This document shows, piece after piece, positions 8,477-17,630 of a DNA stretch of 64,000 nucleotides. The first letter of the stretch is position 1; each line of letters opens with the position of its first letter. The stretch lies in NCBI GenBank assembly GCA_949841365.1, contig CATKZI010000001.1, forward strand, positions 310,001 through 374,000, given 5' to 3'. This stretch comes from an uncultured Candidatus Melainabacteria bacterium. Its GTDB lineage: Bacteria > Cyanobacteriota > Vampirovibrionia > Gastranaerophilales > Gastranaerophilaceae. Both the position numbers and the translations under genes were made by a program. The notes under the pieces were generated by a model. The model ran no database searches. It was not told where the DNA came from and saw only the letters and a program-made list of their open reading frames with translations.

Positions 8477-9208
8477 ATGACAGAAAGAAAAATTGCTTTA
8501 ATTACAGGCGGATCTCGCGGTATCGGTTTAGCTTGTGCAAAAGAACTTGCTAAAGCAGGTTGCGATATTATTATCAACGACATTTGCGATGCTGAAAAAG
8601 CACAGCCGGCAATTGATGAAATTAAAGCTTGCGGAGTAAACGCTTATTTCTACAGCTTTGACGTATCAAATTTTGATGCTGTTAAAGAAAATGTTGATAA
8701 AATGATTAAAGAACACGGTAGAATTGACATCTTGTTAAATAACGCAGGTATTACAAGAGACGGTTTATTCTTAAGAATGGATATGAACCAATGGGAAAGC
8801 GTAATTAAAGTTAATTTATCATCAGCTTTCTGTGTAACTAATGCAGTTATTAAATACATGTCAAAAGCTCGTCAAGGTTCTATCATCAATATGTCAAGTA
8901 TTGTAGGCCGTCACGGTAATGCAGGTCAAGCTAACTACTCAGCTTCAAAAGCAGGTTTAATCGGTTTCACTCAAACTCTTGCAAAAGAATTTGGTTCAAG
9001 AAACATCAGAGTAAACGCAGTATGTCCCGGCTTTATCCAAACAGCTATGACAGCAGAATTGCCTAACATTGATGAATACTTGAAAGCAATTCCGATGAAA
9101 CGTCTTGGTACACCTGAAGACATTGCAAAAGTAGTTAAATTCTTAGCATTGGATACAGAATATGTAACAGGTCAAGCAATCGAAGTTGCTGGCGGTTTGA
9201 TGATTTAA
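8477..9208 (+). CDS. fabG: 3-oxoacyl-ACP reductase
   Basis: This 243-residue short-chain dehydrogenase performs the NADPH-dependent first reduction of each elongation cycle. The cofactor loop reads TGGSRGIGLACA, the structural motif NNAGITRD, and the catalytic Ser-Tyr-Lys set is in SSIVGRHGNAGQANYSASKAG. It has an AAGGAG site seven bases or so before the ATG and ends the first part of the fab run, ahead of a terminator-like hairpin. Confidence 0.97.
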   Translation: MTERKIALITGGSRGIGLACAKELAKAGCDIIINDICDAEKAQPAIDEIKACGVNAYFYSFDVSNFDAVKENVDKMIKEHGRIDILLNNAGITRDGLFLRMDMNQWESVIKVNLSSAFCVTNAVIKYMSKARQGSIINMSSIVGRHGNAGQANYSASKAGLIGFTQTLAKEFGSRNIRVNAVCPGFIQTAMTAELPNIDEYLKAIPMKRLGTPEDIAKVVKFLALDTEYVTGQAIEVAGGLMI

Positions 9209-9228
9209 TCTTTTATTGAGAAAGTAGT

Positions 9229-9258
9229 GTGGTGCTTACCTGTCGAGGTATGCACCAC
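9229..9258 (+). terminator. Terminator-like hairpin after fabG
   Basis: Stem GTGGTGC-T-TACC / GGTA-T-GCACCAC with a TGTCGA loop and one T-T mismatch, followed by ATTTTATT. It ends the plsX-fabG unit; acpP has its own promoter just downstream. Confidence 0.75.
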
Positions 9259-9290
9259 ATTTTATTAAATGTAACAATTTCTTAAATCTG

Positions 9291-9319
9291 TTGCAAATTA
9301 ATCTTGTGGAAAGTATAAT
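9291..9319 (+). promoter_or_regulatory. Sigma-70-type promoter of acpP
   Basis: TTGCAA (9291-9296) and TATAAT (9314-9319) are separated by 17 bases. This is the strongest classical promoter in the window and fits the very high demand for acyl carrier protein. Unlike many other genes here, acpP has a leader of about 40 bases with a GAGGA ribosome site. Confidence 0.8.
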
Positions 9320-9366
9320 ATTAGAGAACAATTATTTAGTAATTACAAAACTATGAGGAAAAAAAG

Positions 9367-9597
9367 ATGAGTACATTAGAAAAAGTTAGAAAAGTTGTTG
9401 TAGACCAATTAAGCGTTGATGAAGCTTTAGTTACTCCTGAAGCTAGCTTCACTGCTGACTTGGGCGCTGACTCTTTAGATACAGTTGAATTAGTTATGGC
9501 TTTCGAAGAAGAATTCGGTTGCGAAATTCCTGATGAAGAAGCTGAAAAAATTCAAACTGTTCAAGACGCAGTTAACTACATCGATTCACATAAGTAA
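9367..9597 (+). CDS. acpP: Acyl carrier protein
   Basis: A 76-residue acidic protein that carries growing acyl chains on a phosphopantetheine arm. The attachment serine is in [13 protein letters not shown] and the acidic second helix [15 protein letters not shown] is typical. It has its own promoter and lies directly before fabF. Confidence 0.97.
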   Translation: MSTLEKVRKVVVDQLSVDEALVTPEASFTADLGADSLDTVELVMAFEEEFGCEIPDEEAEKIQTVQDAVNYIDSHK

Positions 9598-9625
9598 TTC
9601 ATTATTGAATTGAAGAAAATTATTG

Positions 9626-9660
9626 CGAGGGTGAAAATTGAATATTCAGTTTTACCCTCG
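9626..9660 (+). terminator. Hairpin between acpP and fabF
   Basis: CGAGGGTGAAAA pairs with a TTTTACCCTCG arm around a short loop and is followed by TATTTATT. It probably attenuates transcription so that acpP is made in excess over fabF. Confidence 0.6.
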
Positions 9661-9685
9661 TATTTATTAAAAAGGATAGTAAAAT

Positions 9686-10942
9686 ATGACTAAAAGAAGA
9701 GTTGTAATAACAGGGCTTGGGGCAGTTACGCCTTGCGGTATCGGTACTGATAATTTTTGGAATGCTATGTTGGAAGGTAAAAGCGGCGTTTCTACAATTG
9801 AAAGAATTGATACTGAAAAACAATCTGTAAAAATTGCTGCAGAGATTAAAGATTGTGATTTTAACCCTGAAGATTATATTGATCCGAAAGATGCAAAAAA
9901 AATGGACAGATATACTCAGTTTGCAGTTGTTGCAGCTGATGAAGCAATTGCAGATTCCGGTATTGATGATATTGAAATCGACCCGTATAGAATCGGCGTT
10001 ATCGTTAGTTCTGCAGCAGGCGGTTTCCAAACATTTGAAAAAAGCCACATGGCAATGATTGAAAAAGGACCTACAAAAGCTTCTCCATTCACAGTTCCTA
10101 TGTTGATTGTTGATATGGCATCAGGTCGTATTTCTATGAAGCACGGCTATAAAGGACTTAACAAAGTTGTAGTTTCAGCTTGTGCAACAGGTACACATTC
10201 AATAGGTGATGCATTCCGTTCAATTCAGTATGGTGATGCGGATGTTGTTGTTGCAGGCGGTTGTGAAGCTACAATTACTACATTAGGTATTGGTGCATTT
10301 ACTGCGTGTCGTGCTTTGTCTAAGAGAAATGATGAGCCTCAAAAAGCTTCTCGTCCGTATGATAAAGACAGAGACGGATTTATTATGGGTGAAGGTGCAG
10401 GTGTAATGGTTCTTGAAGAATATGAACACGCTAAAGCACGCGGTGCAAAAATTTATGCAGAAATTGTCGGCTATGGTCAAACTGCTGATGCTCATGATAT
10501 TGTTGCTCCGGATCCTGAAGGTAAAGGTGCATATTATGCGATGAAATTTGCGTTGGATGATGCAGGTGTAAAACCTGAAGAAGTGGATTATATCAATCCG
10601 CACGGTACAAGTACTGGTTTGGGCGATATCGCTGAATCTCAAGCTATTGAGAAAATTTTCGGTGATAAAGAAGCAAATCCGAACTTGCTTGTAAGTTCAA
10701 CAAAAAGTATGCATGGTCACATGTTAGGTGCAACCGGTGCTGTTGAAACAATTGTTTGTGTTAAAACAATTACAGACGGCAAAGTTCCGCCGACAATTAA
10801 CTTAGATAACCAAGATGAACATGTAGCAAATCTTGATTATGTTCCACATAAAGCGAGAGATAAAAAAGTGCGTGTAGCCTTAACAAACTCATTTGGTTTT
10901 GGCGGACACAATGCTTCACTGGTTCTAAGAGAAGTTAAATAA
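9686..10942 (+). CDS. fabF: Beta-ketoacyl-ACP synthase II
   Basis: This 418-residue condensing enzyme elongates acyl-ACP with malonyl-ACP. The Cys-His-His triad is visible: Cys in SACATGTHSI, His in NPHGTSTGLGD and His in KSMHGHMLGATG; the end SFGFGGHNASLV is the family signature. It starts after an AAAGGATAG site and closes the fatty acid cluster at a strong terminator. Confidence 0.97.
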   Translation: MTKRRVVITGLGAVTPCGIGTDNFWNAMLEGKSGVSTIERIDTEKQSVKIAAEIKDCDFNPEDYIDPKDAKKMDRYTQFAVVAADEAIADSGIDDIEIDPYRIGVIVSSAAGGFQTFEKSHMAMIEKGPTKASPFTVPMLIVDMASGRISMKHGYKGLNKVVVSACATGTHSIGDAFRSIQYGDADVVVAGGCEATITTLGIGAFTACRALSKRNDEPQKASRPYDKDRDGFIMGEGAGVMVLEEYEHAKARGAKIYAEIVGYGQTADAHDIVAPDPEGKGAYYAMKFALDDAGVKPEEVDYINPHGTSTGLGDIAESQAIEKIFGDKEANPNLLVSSTKSMHGHMLGATGAVETIVCVKTITDGKVPPTINLDNQDEHVANLDYVPHKARDKKVRVALTNSFGFGGHNASLVLREVK

Positions 10943-10945
10943 TTT

Positions 10946-10970
10946 AAAAGCTCCCGAAAGGGAGCTTTTT
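10946..10970. terminator. Bidirectional terminator between fabF and the helicase gene
   Basis: Stem AAAAGCTCCC / GGGAGCTTTT with a GAAA loop, T run on the + side and A run on the left, so it can serve both convergent genes. The helicase stop codon lies at its edge. Confidence 0.85.
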
Positions 10971-13900
10971 TATTGTTCAATCAACACTCTGTCAAGGCAA
11001 GCTTTTGGCGAGTAATGCCATTCGCGGTAAGTTATACGTTTAACTTTGTAGCCTGAACGTTCAATGATTGCCTGCTTTTTCATGTTTGAAATGCGGTCTG
11101 AATGTTTGTCCTCAACGCCGTCGATTTCAACTACAAATTTGTCATCAACAAGTAGGTCGGCGCTTAAGCCTGCAATGTCTGCGCCTGCAGTGACTTTGTG
11201 GTCAAGTTCGCGGATTTTTTCTGCAACTTCACGTTCAAGCGGGTTTTTGTAGATATTTTCGTCAATTTCGCCTGATAATAGAGCTTCTTTACGGTTTTGA
11301 TATTCCTGCATGAAGGAAACGTAGTTTCTGAAATGACCTTCGGGAAGTTCGCGCGGGTTACGTGATACAAAGTTTATAACCCTGTTTCGTCCGCGGGTGA
11401 TTGCGACGTTAAAGAGGTTTGGTTTTTGCATAAACATCAAACTTTGAACGTAACTGTTGTCTGCAATTGCCCAAGAAATCATCATAATATCGCGCTCATC
11501 CCCTTGGAATGTGTGCGCTGTACCGATTTCTATCTGGTGTTTTTTAATCATATAGTCAGACAGAACTTTTGAAACAGAAATTTTCAACTGTTCAACCTGT
11601 GCTCTGAACGGTGAAATTATGCCGACAGATACTGGGTTGTTGGGGTTTTTGCGTTCATCTTCAATGATTATTTCGTGTAATCTTTTGACTAACGCTTCGA
11701 TTTCGGGAAGGTTTCTTGTAGCATCAAAGTCTACTTTGCCATCTAAAACTTCTACAAGCTCAAGGACTTTTTCGTCATTATTGTCTTTTCTCATGACACG
11801 AATTCTGTCATTGTAGAATTCATGGTTTGAGAAGTTGATAATCGGCGGTAAGCTTCTGAAATGTTCGTCAAGCATGACAGAATTCATTGAGTAATAATCC
11901 GCTAAATCAAACATTGAATTTGTTCTGAAACTCCACATCAAACGGTATTTGTCGGGGATTCCGTATTGGCTTAAGAATGATTGTTCTTTTGCTTTTTCAA
12001 GGAACGATAAATGCGGAAGCTGTTTGTCGTCGCCTACGATTACGGCTTTTTTCGCTCTGAATAAAATAGGGAAACAGCTTGCAATATCGCATTGAGAAGC
12101 TTCATCAATAATTGCAACGTCGAACATACCGGGTTTTAAAGGCAATGAGTCCGATACTGCGTAAGTTGTTACGCACCAGCATGGGAAGGCTTCCAATAGC
12201 GGTTTGAAGTCTTCTTCTTCCAATATGTTGGTTTGCAGACGTTTTCTTGTTGTAACAAGAGATTTGGCATGGACTTTCAGCCTTCTGCGTTTGTTTTCGT
12301 CGCGCAAGAGTTCTTTCAAAGCTTCACGGCGTTTGTTTTTCAAGATATTTACGGCAAGTGTTTTTTGCTTGCGTTTCATTGTGCGAATTTGTTCCGAGAG
12401 TACATGGAGATTGCCTGTTTTTTGAATTTCAGATTCAATACGTCGCAAATTATATTCAAAGTTGGCAAATTCTACTTCTTGTTTTAGTCTGCCGAGAGTT
12501 TCAAAATTCACGTCAAATTCTTTGAGATTAAGGATTTTTTTCAACTGTCCCAAACTTGTGAAATTTGCGATTTTTGCGACAAATCCCGCTTTTTCCATGT
12601 TGTGTTCAAGAACTTTTATAATGCCTGCGATTATATCAATTTCGCCTTTTTTGAGTGAAGTTTTGATGTATTCGCGTTTACCGAGGAGTTTTTCCTGCTC
12701 CTCAACATCTTGCAGTTTGTCGTGCCAGTCTTTTTCAAGCTTAATTATGGTTTCTGATTTGTTTTCCATGTTTTTAAGCATATCGAGGTGGTCTTTCATA
12801 TCTTTTGTATCCAAAAGAAGCATGTCCTCAACACCATCATCCAGAGCGGGTTGTGAAAGCAAATTATTTAATTCCTCGCTTAATTGACGTTGATAATTCA
12901 AACGTCCCGCGCGAAGCGCCATGTGAGATGCGCCGAGGTCGTTTAAACGTTCTGCAACAACGTCAACCGCTTTGTCCATACGAGAGGCAACAAGAACGGT
13001 TTTGCCATTTGCGACAAGGTGGGCAACGAGGTTTACGATTGTCTGGGATTTACCTGTTCCGGGTGGCCCTTGAACTGCGACAAACTTGCTGTTATCAATA
13101 TTTTTAACTACCTGTAACTGGCTGTCACTTAAAGAAAGCGGAGTTATCGGGTAAAAATCCGTAATTTTATTCAAATCCTTTACTGGAACTGATTTTTCTT
13201 TGCTTTGCGCATATTCTTCGTTGATTATGCTCAATGCGGTTTCGCGGTAAATTCCTGACGGTTTTTCTGCGATTTGAGTAAGTTCATGCAAAACCCCTGC
13301 GGTTACTGACGGGCGTTTTGTCAGGATAATTGCGCTTTGATAAGTTACGGCGACTTTTTCGAGTTTAACTTTTTGTTTTTCGCGCTCTGTTTCTTCTTCC
13401 TCAATGATTTCTTCAAAGTTTTCGCCGTCAACTTTTTCCTTGTAGAAAGTTTTTGAAACGTTATCGTCTTCTTTAAAATCCCCGATATTTTCGGCAATTT
13501 CAAGATCGGGAACGAGCGATTTAAGTGTGGTTAGGAATACGTCAAGTTTTTCTTGTGTAATCGGAAGATCGGGAACTACGTCCAAAATTCCTTCTAAAAG
13601 CAAATCAACTTCATCCTCATCATCATTTTTGCGCATCAAAGCTGCAAGTGCACCGGTGTTTAGCGAGAGAACTTCTTCTTGCGCAAAACAGTTGATATTT
13701 ACGCCGTTTCTTTCCAATTTGCAGGGCATATACAAAAGCGGGGTTAAAAACTCGTTTGCCTTTTTGGATTTTGAGCTTTTGCCGACCAAAAACAAATAAC
13801 CGTAAATAAGATATTTGTCTTTTTGACCCAAATCGCTCTGTATCATAAGTTCTGTCAATTTCGGGTCGCTTCCGTCAAGCGGTAAGTATTCAGCGCCTGA

Positions 13901-14080
13901 TGAGAAAAGTTTTTCCTCGCCTTGCAGAAAAATCCATTTGTTATCCTTGTCGCCTTTCAGGTTTCTGAAAGTCGAGCTTTTTACTTCCTCTCTCACGCAG
14001 TCGTGAAGGTATTGGCTTAATTTTTTTATAAAACTTTGATTGAATGCTGAATTTATAGCGCGTGACGCTTCCTGTAACAT
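10970..14080 (-). CDS. Superfamily I DNA/RNA helicase with C-terminal Vsr/DUF559-like nuclease domain
   Basis: This 1036-residue protein has an SF1 (Dna2/NAM7-like) helicase core: Walker A GPPGTGKSQT near residue 340, Walker B DEASQCD near 655, GDDKQLPHL, the late motifs TAHTFQGDERD and NVAITRGRNRV. A coiled, charged region lies between motifs I and II. The last 90 residues resemble a Vsr/DUF559-type PD-(D/E)XK fold, with LSADLLVDDKFVVEIDG. Fusions of this type occur in bacterial genomes, some in defence loci, but the role is not established. Start has an AGGAG site. It is divergent from the CCA-enzyme gene. Confidence 0.85.
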   Translation of the reverse strand: MLQEASRAINSAFNQSFIKKLSQYLHDCVREEVKSSTFRNLKGDKDNKWIFLQGEEKLFSSGAEYLPLDGSDPKLTELMIQSDLGQKDKYLIYGYLFLVGKSSKSKKANEFLTPLLYMPCKLERNGVNINCFAQEEVLSLNTGALAALMRKNDDEDEVDLLLEGILDVVPDLPITQEKLDVFLTTLKSLVPDLEIAENIGDFKEDDNVSKTFYKEKVDGENFEEIIEEEETEREKQKVKLEKVAVTYQSAIILTKRPSVTAGVLHELTQIAEKPSGIYRETALSIINEEYAQSKEKSVPVKDLNKITDFYPITPLSLSDSQLQVVKNIDNSKFVAVQGPPGTGKSQTIVNLVAHLVANGKTVLVASRMDKAVDVVAERLNDLGASHMALRAGRLNYQRQLSEELNNLLSQPALDDGVEDMLLLDTKDMKDHLDMLKNMENKSETIIKLEKDWHDKLQDVEEQEKLLGKREYIKTSLKKGEIDIIAGIIKVLEHNMEKAGFVAKIANFTSLGQLKKILNLKEFDVNFETLGRLKQEVEFANFEYNLRRIESEIQKTGNLHVLSEQIRTMKRKQKTLAVNILKNKRREALKELLRDENKRRRLKVHAKSLVTTRKRLQTNILEEEDFKPLLEAFPCWCVTTYAVSDSLPLKPGMFDVAIIDEASQCDIASCFPILFRAKKAVIVGDDKQLPHLSFLEKAKEQSFLSQYGIPDKYRLMWSFRTNSMFDLADYYSMNSVMLDEHFRSLPPIINFSNHEFYNDRIRVMRKDNNDEKVLELVEVLDGKVDFDATRNLPEIEALVKRLHEIIIEDERKNPNNPVSVGIISPFRAQVEQLKISVSKVLSDYMIKKHQIEIGTAHTFQGDERDIMMISWAIADNSYVQSLMFMQKPNLFNVAITRGRNRVINFVSRNPRELPEGHFRNYVSFMQEYQNRKEALLSGEIDENIYKNPLEREVAEKIRELDHKVTAGADIAGLSADLLVDDKFVVEIDGVEDKHSDRISNMKKQAIIERSGYKVKRITYREWHYSPKACLDRVLIEQ

Positions 14081-14116
14081 GTGTTTACTCCTATTCCATT
14101 TTCTACTATTTTACGC

Positions 14117-14122
14117 TAAAAT
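14117..14122 (+). promoter_or_regulatory. -10 box of a predicted leaderless promoter
   Basis: TAAAAT ends seven bases before the ATG at 14130, and there is no ribosome binding site. Confidence 0.5.
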
Positions 14123-14129
14123 CCTTGTT

Positions 14130-15197
14130 ATGAACATCATCAATATAAAGGATAAAAATCTGTTTTATATCGGCGGAGTTGTGCGCGACGAGATTTTGGG
14201 GCGCAAATCGTTTGATATTGACATTACTTATGTTGGAAATGCGATAGAGTATTGTTCAAGGTTTGGTGATGTTATTAGAGTTAATCCCGATTTCGGAACT
14301 GTTCGTGTGAAGGTTGACGGGCAGGAAGTTGATTTTGCATCAACACGTTCGGAAAGTTATCCGCGCAAAGGTCATTTGCCTGTTGTTGATAAAATCGGGT
14401 GTTCTTTGAAAGATGATGTTTTGCGCCGGGATTTTACGATAAATGCGCTTGCCAAAAATACTTTGACAGGCGAAATTATTGATTATACAGGCGGGTTAGA
14501 TGATTTAAAAAACAAAAAATTAAGAGTTTTGCATGACGGAAGTTTTATTGATGATCCGACAAGGATTATCCGCGCTCTAAAGTTTTCGGTACGTTTCGGG
14601 TTTGAACTTGACGAGCATACAAAGCAGTTGCAGGATGAATATTTGAGCGCAGTTAATTATGATATGAGCTATAAACGCGTGAAAAAAGAATTGGTTGAAA
14701 CATTTAATCTTAATTCACAGCTTGCGTTTGAAAAATTTGTAAATGAAGGAATATACAAGCTTTTGACAGATAAGGTTCAGGTGTCTGATGTGAATATTCA
14801 AAGGCTTATATCCGATTACGGTGCAGAAATGCCGTGGATTGTTTATGCGGGTGTGTTTGACCTGTCGCGTCTGCCATTAACTAAAATTGAGCAAAAAATT
14901 CTTGACGATGTTCCCAAAAAACTTGATGGTGATTTTGAACTTTACAAAGCATTTGAAAATGCACGTATTGAAACAGTTCTTTTATACGCATTAAAAGATG
15001 AGGCGGGTGCAAGACATTATCTTGATGATTTACGCAAAATAAAAATTTCTGTTACGGGCAAGGATTTGCAAGGTTTAGGGATTAAGCCCTCGCCTAAGTA
15101 TCAAGAAATTTTTGATATGCTCTTGAGGGAAAAATTAGCAAACCTCGAGATGACAAAAGAGGATGAAATTAAATTTATAACGAATTTATTTTCTTAA
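14130..15197 (+). CDS. Class II CCA tRNA nucleotidyltransferase / poly(A) polymerase family
   Basis: A 355-residue nucleotidyltransferase that probably adds or repairs the CCA end of tRNA. The head domain has GGVVRDEILG, the metal-binding DIDIT and RRDFTINALA; the neck motif is DDPTRIIRALKFSVRFGF. The tRNA gene in this window lacks an encoded CCA, which makes such an enzyme necessary. Sequence alone does not separate a full CCA-adding enzyme from a CC- or A-adding one. I chose the ATG at 14130, seven bases after a -10 box; an upstream extension would read into the divergent promoter. Its end overlaps the convergent TPR gene by 23 bases. Confidence 0.88.
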   Translation: MNIINIKDKNLFYIGGVVRDEILGRKSFDIDITYVGNAIEYCSRFGDVIRVNPDFGTVRVKVDGQEVDFASTRSESYPRKGHLPVVDKIGCSLKDDVLRRDFTINALAKNTLTGEIIDYTGGLDDLKNKKLRVLHDGSFIDDPTRIIRALKFSVRFGFELDEHTKQLQDEYLSAVNYDMSYKRVKKELVETFNLNSQLAFEKFVNEGIYKLLTDKVQVSDVNIQRLISDYGAEMPWIVYAGVFDLSRLPLTKIEQKILDDVPKKLDGDFELYKAFENARIETVLLYALKDEAGARHYLDDLRKIKISVTGKDLQGLGIKPSPKYQEIFDMLLREKLANLEMTKEDEIKFITNLFS

Positions 15198-15741
15198 CCG
15201 TTTCTTTTATATACTGTTTCACTGCAGGTGTAATCAACAAATCGGGTTCTGTCATGGTGAATTCATCCAAAATGATTACGCCGCGTTTCAAATCTCCGCT
15301 TTCAATATACAATAATCCCAACATTATCTTGTTCAAGGGGTTTTCATTATTGCTGTATTCAGCCATTTTCTCAGAAACAAGTCCGAGTGCTTTATAACAT
15401 TTAGCCAAATCTTTATGATACTTAAAATTCAATCCGAATTGTTTCAGAGCATCTTCATAAGGCTGTTGTGCCATTTCAGGATGTCCTATTGCCATATAAG
15501 CATCGCCTATATTGTTGTAATAAACCGCAGTGCCCTGAGTGTCGGGGTTTAGGCTTATTGCAATCTTAAACTCCTGTATTGCAGCATAGTAGCAATGCTC
15601 GTTCATATAGCGAAGCCCCATGTTGTTATGCAGATATGCGTTTTTTGCAGCATCAATTTTATAAACATCAGGCATTTTGTAGCCTGATGTGAAAAAGCTT
15701 AAAAGTATTAACGATATAAGAACAAGTTTTTTATAATTCAA
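15175..15741 (-). CDS. Secreted or membrane-anchored TPR protein
   Basis: A 188-residue protein with a signal peptide or anchor (KKLVLISLILLSFFTSG) followed by TPR-like helical repeats, the best around NNMGLRYMNEHCYYAAIQEF and NNIGDAYMAIGHPEMAQQPY. TPR domains bind other proteins; a partner is unknown. The start appears to be TTG at 15741, with AAGGA seven bases upstream inside the preceding gene. It overlaps that gene by 11 bases, so it is co-translated with the metal-hydrolase. Confidence 0.75.
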   Translation of the reverse strand: MNYKKLVLISLILLSFFTSGYKMPDVYKIDAAKNAYLHNNMGLRYMNEHCYYAAIQEFKIAISLNPDTQGTAVYYNNIGDAYMAIGHPEMAQQPYEDALKQFGLNFKYHKDLAKCYKALGLVSEKMAEYSNNENPLNKIMLGLLYIESGDLKRGVIILDEFTMTEPDLLITPAVKQYIKETVKKINSL

Positions 15742-16657
15742 TCTCTAATCCTTCGTATGCAAGAATTATATTTTCATCAGTTTTATAATGTTCTTTAATG
15801 GTGTTTAACTTATTGTCATCATAAGACGGGTCAAAGTGGAAGAAAACAAGTTTTTCGGCATTTGCTTGTTTTTTGCTTTCAACTGCCATTTCAAAAGTTG
15901 AATGTCCGTAACCCTGTTTTGGCGCAAATGTATCCAAGTAATCTTCTGTTGTATATTGTGCGTCATGGATTAGAAGGTTGCAGTTGCGTGCAAAGTTTGC
16001 AAGTTTTTTATCTCCGCCTTCATAGCTTTCTTTGTCTGTTGCATATACAAGAACTTTTTCCTTATAAGCTATTTTATATATTAAAACACCTTCCTGCGGG
16101 TGAGCGTAAGAGCGGTAGCAGGTGATTAAAACATCATCGCCTTCAACTTTTGCATCGTTTTCGTTTTCGATACGTTTGATAATCGGAGGTTGACCGTGTC
16201 TTAAAATTATACCTTCCGTTTCATTTAAGTCTTTAATATTAAGGTTTCCTGCAATGTCACCCAAATCAAGCGGGAATGATTCCCCAAAAAGCAATCCTGC
16301 AAGTTCGTCTGACAGGCTCTCATTGTAGTTTACGTTTCCGAAAACATCAATCTGCGATGAGGGAATATGGAGCGGTCTGAAAAAAGTAAAACCTTGAAGG
16401 TGGTCTTGGTGAATATGCGAAATCAAAACAGTTGCATTAATCGGTGTTCTCTCTGACGGGTTGATGCCTGATGAGATGTATTTTCCCAAAAGTTCGTTTC
16501 CGATATTGATTAAGCCTGTTCCCGCATCAAGAATTATCAAATGCCCGTTGACATTAACCTCTACGCAGGATGTATTTCCGCCGTATTGGAGAAAATCTTT
16601 ATCAGCTATGGGATAACTCCCTCTTACACCTCTGAATTTTACTTTGAATTCGCTCAT
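15731..16657 (-). CDS. Metallo-beta-lactamase fold hydrolase
   Basis: A 308-residue MBL-fold protein with the metal motif SHIHQDHLQG (HxHxDH), LILDAGTG before it, and later ligands in LIHDAQYT and HSTFEMA plus FFHFDPSY. It resembles the group of cytosolic MBL proteins related to ribonuclease Z and cyclic nucleotide phosphodiesterases (GVRGSYP start). The substrate is unknown. No signal peptide. It is the middle gene of a run of four minus-strand genes (TPR, phosphoesterase, this one, TPR). Confidence 0.85.
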   Translation of the reverse strand: MSEFKVKFRGVRGSYPIADKDFLQYGGNTSCVEVNVNGHLIILDAGTGLINIGNELLGKYISSGINPSERTPINATVLISHIHQDHLQGFTFFRPLHIPSSQIDVFGNVNYNESLSDELAGLLFGESFPLDLGDIAGNLNIKDLNETEGIILRHGQPPIIKRIENENDAKVEGDDVLITCYRSYAHPQEGVLIYKIAYKEKVLVYATDKESYEGGDKKLANFARNCNLLIHDAQYTTEDYLDTFAPKQGYGHSTFEMAVESKKQANAEKLVFFHFDPSYDDNKLNTIKEHYKTDENIILAYEGLEIEL

Positions 16658-16661
16658 ATTT

Positions 16662-17630
16662 TTAATTCCTCTTAATTGTTATTACTGCATTTCTATCTTT
16701 TTCTTCACCCATATAGAAATTTGATGAGAATATCAACAGTTTTGCAAGTTTTTGAACATCTTTCAGTCTTGTTTCTTTATCCTGAATATCAATTACAACT
16801 TTGTTTCTGTAGTTGTTGATTGTAATCATTCTGAATGCGTTCGGATAAGTTACCATTGCAGGACAACTTACGTATACAATATTTTCTTTTTGAGTAATTT
16901 TTGCAACGTGGTAATGTCCTTGAAATACCGCAATAGGGTTTTTATATTTATTAAGGATTTCCTCAACTTTGTCAGCATCTTCCAATCTGTGGTTAGGGCT
17001 GTTGAAAGGCTCAATAATCGGTACATGCATAAATATCAGTATAGTATCTTTAGGCGAATTTTTAATTTCATTATCAAGCCACTCAAGTTGAGTTTCTCCT
17101 ATCCTGCCGTTTGAAGTTAAGCGGTCGCGGATAATACTGTCCAGTACAATTGCTTTGTAGCCTTTTTGCGGGACGAATGAATAATATGTTTTTTCAAATT
17201 TGTAATTTTTGTTGTATTTGTTTACAAGCTCCATATATAATTTTGGATTCAGGTATCCGCCAAACATTGTGTCGTGGTTGCCGAACGAGAAATACCATGG
17301 CGCATTAATTTTTTCCGTATGTGGTAAAAATGCACTCAATTCTTTTTCAAACGGTTTGTCTATCAAATCGCCCGTAAACATTACAAAATTAACGTTTGGG
17401 GTTTCGTTAATCTGCGCAATTGCATCATCAAGTAATTCTCCCGAACGTCCAATCATTTTATAGGTTGTGTTATCTGTACCCGTATAAAAATGTGTGTCAC
17501 TCAGTTGTGCAAACTTAAGGCTTGATGTACTGCTGTAGCATTGCACGCCCAAAAACATTACACCTGCCAATAATATTGATATTGACCAGTTCTTAATTGT
17601 ATTCATTATAGAGTTCTCTTTTCTTTTCAT
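16662..17630 (-). CDS. Secreted calcineurin-like metallophosphoesterase
   Basis: The 322-residue protein has all metallophosphoesterase motifs in order: DTHFYTG, GDLIDKP, GNHDTMFGG, FMHVPIIE and GHYHVAK. These bind two metal ions and hydrolyse phosphoesters. A hydrophobic N-terminus (ISILLAGVMFLGVQCYSS) suggests export. The ATG at 17630 overlaps the preceding stop as ATGA; the internal ATG at 17606 would give a cleaner signal peptide, so the start is uncertain. Confidence 0.85.
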   Translation of the reverse strand: MKRKENSIMNTIKNWSISILLAGVMFLGVQCYSSTSSLKFAQLSDTHFYTGTDNTTYKMIGRSGELLDDAIAQINETPNVNFVMFTGDLIDKPFEKELSAFLPHTEKINAPWYFSFGNHDTMFGGYLNPKLYMELVNKYNKNYKFEKTYYSFVPQKGYKAIVLDSIIRDRLTSNGRIGETQLEWLDNEIKNSPKDTILIFMHVPIIEPFNSPNHRLEDADKVEEILNKYKNPIAVFQGHYHVAKITQKENIVYVSCPAMVTYPNAFRMITINNYRNKVVIDIQDKETRLKDVQKLAKLLIFSSNFYMGEEKDRNAVITIKRN

